This document shows, one piece after another, positions 15,362 to 15,521 of a stretch of 15,521 bases of DNA (position 1 is its first letter; every line of letters begins with the position of its first letter). A program made the translations under genes and the position numbers. The notes below the pieces were generated by a model. It saw nothing but the letters and a program-made list of their open reading frames with translations. It was not told where the DNA came from and searched no databases. The stretch is taken from positions 1-15,521 of the forward strand of contig CAJMJM010000036.1 in the NCBI GenBank assembly GCA_905213725.1. Direction: 5' to 3'. Source of the stretch: Collinsella aerofaciens. GTDB taxonomy: Bacteria; Actinomycetota; Coriobacteriia; Coriobacteriales; Coriobacteriaceae.

Positions 15362-15521
15362 GCAAGCAGGCACATGCCCATACCCATGTGGCCCAAAATG
15401 GACCACCCAGGCAGACGAGAAGGCTCGCTCGTTAGCACCGGCAGACTATAGCTGCATATTCAGCGCCTCGGTGCACGGCGCCCCCGCGCGAGCTACACAA
15501 TCCCCTTAAACATGATTGAGA

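Noticed and set aside
15381..15396. Minus-strand TTGGGCCACATGGGTA, partly like the lipoprotein operator palindrome
   Set aside because: Only the left half matches well and the right half-site CCCA is missing, so it is not a convincing third copy.

Overview
The window is high-GC bacterial DNA. Codon use, near-consensus AAGGAGG ribosome binding sites, an LPxTG-like wall anchor (LADTG), a Tat-exported surface enzyme and a DUF4430 surface protein together suggest a Gram-positive gut actinobacterium of the Coriobacteriia, most like Collinsella. This assignment comes from gene content and style only; no database search was possible.

Left part (1-5522, all minus strand). The 5' portion of a DUF4430 (transcobalamin-C-terminus-like) surface protein runs off the left edge. 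Its leader carries a cobalamin riboswitch, a promoter and, just upstream, the terminator of the preceding transcription unit. That unit is a phasin-like helical protein followed 8 nt later by a membrane-anchored UbiB/ABC1 kinase-like protein. Next comes a C69-family dipeptidase whose reading frame is broken by one in-frame TAG at codon 189, where the family has tryptophan.

Centre (5523-9274). A 238-bp intergenic element bounded by 35-bp near-perfect inverted repeats (34/35) separates the peptidase from a two-gene folate operon, fchA-like then folD. The FolD protein lacks the lysine and glutamine of the usual cyclohydrolase active site, so the adjacent FchA-like protein may supply that step. 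Divergent from this operon lie two tandem paralogous lipoproteins of unknown function. Each has its own terminator and the same 20-nt, partly palindromic upstream sequence.

Right part (9275-15521). There is a Tat-exported, wall-anchored PI-PLC-type protein with a strong terminator, and a small PH-like protein on the opposite strand. A DUF1016/YhcG-type PD-(D/E)XK nuclease follows; its first 39 codons are cut off by an in-frame TGA. Then come a 424-bp gene-poor stretch with two hairpins and a two-zinc-ribbon protein on the minus strand.

The most notable points are the B12 riboswitch with its surface protein, the FolD/FchA division of labour, the inverted-repeat element, the duplicated lipoprotein cassettes with a shared operator-like site, and two genes each broken by a single stop codon. 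No phage, CRISPR, rRNA or tRNA genes were seen.
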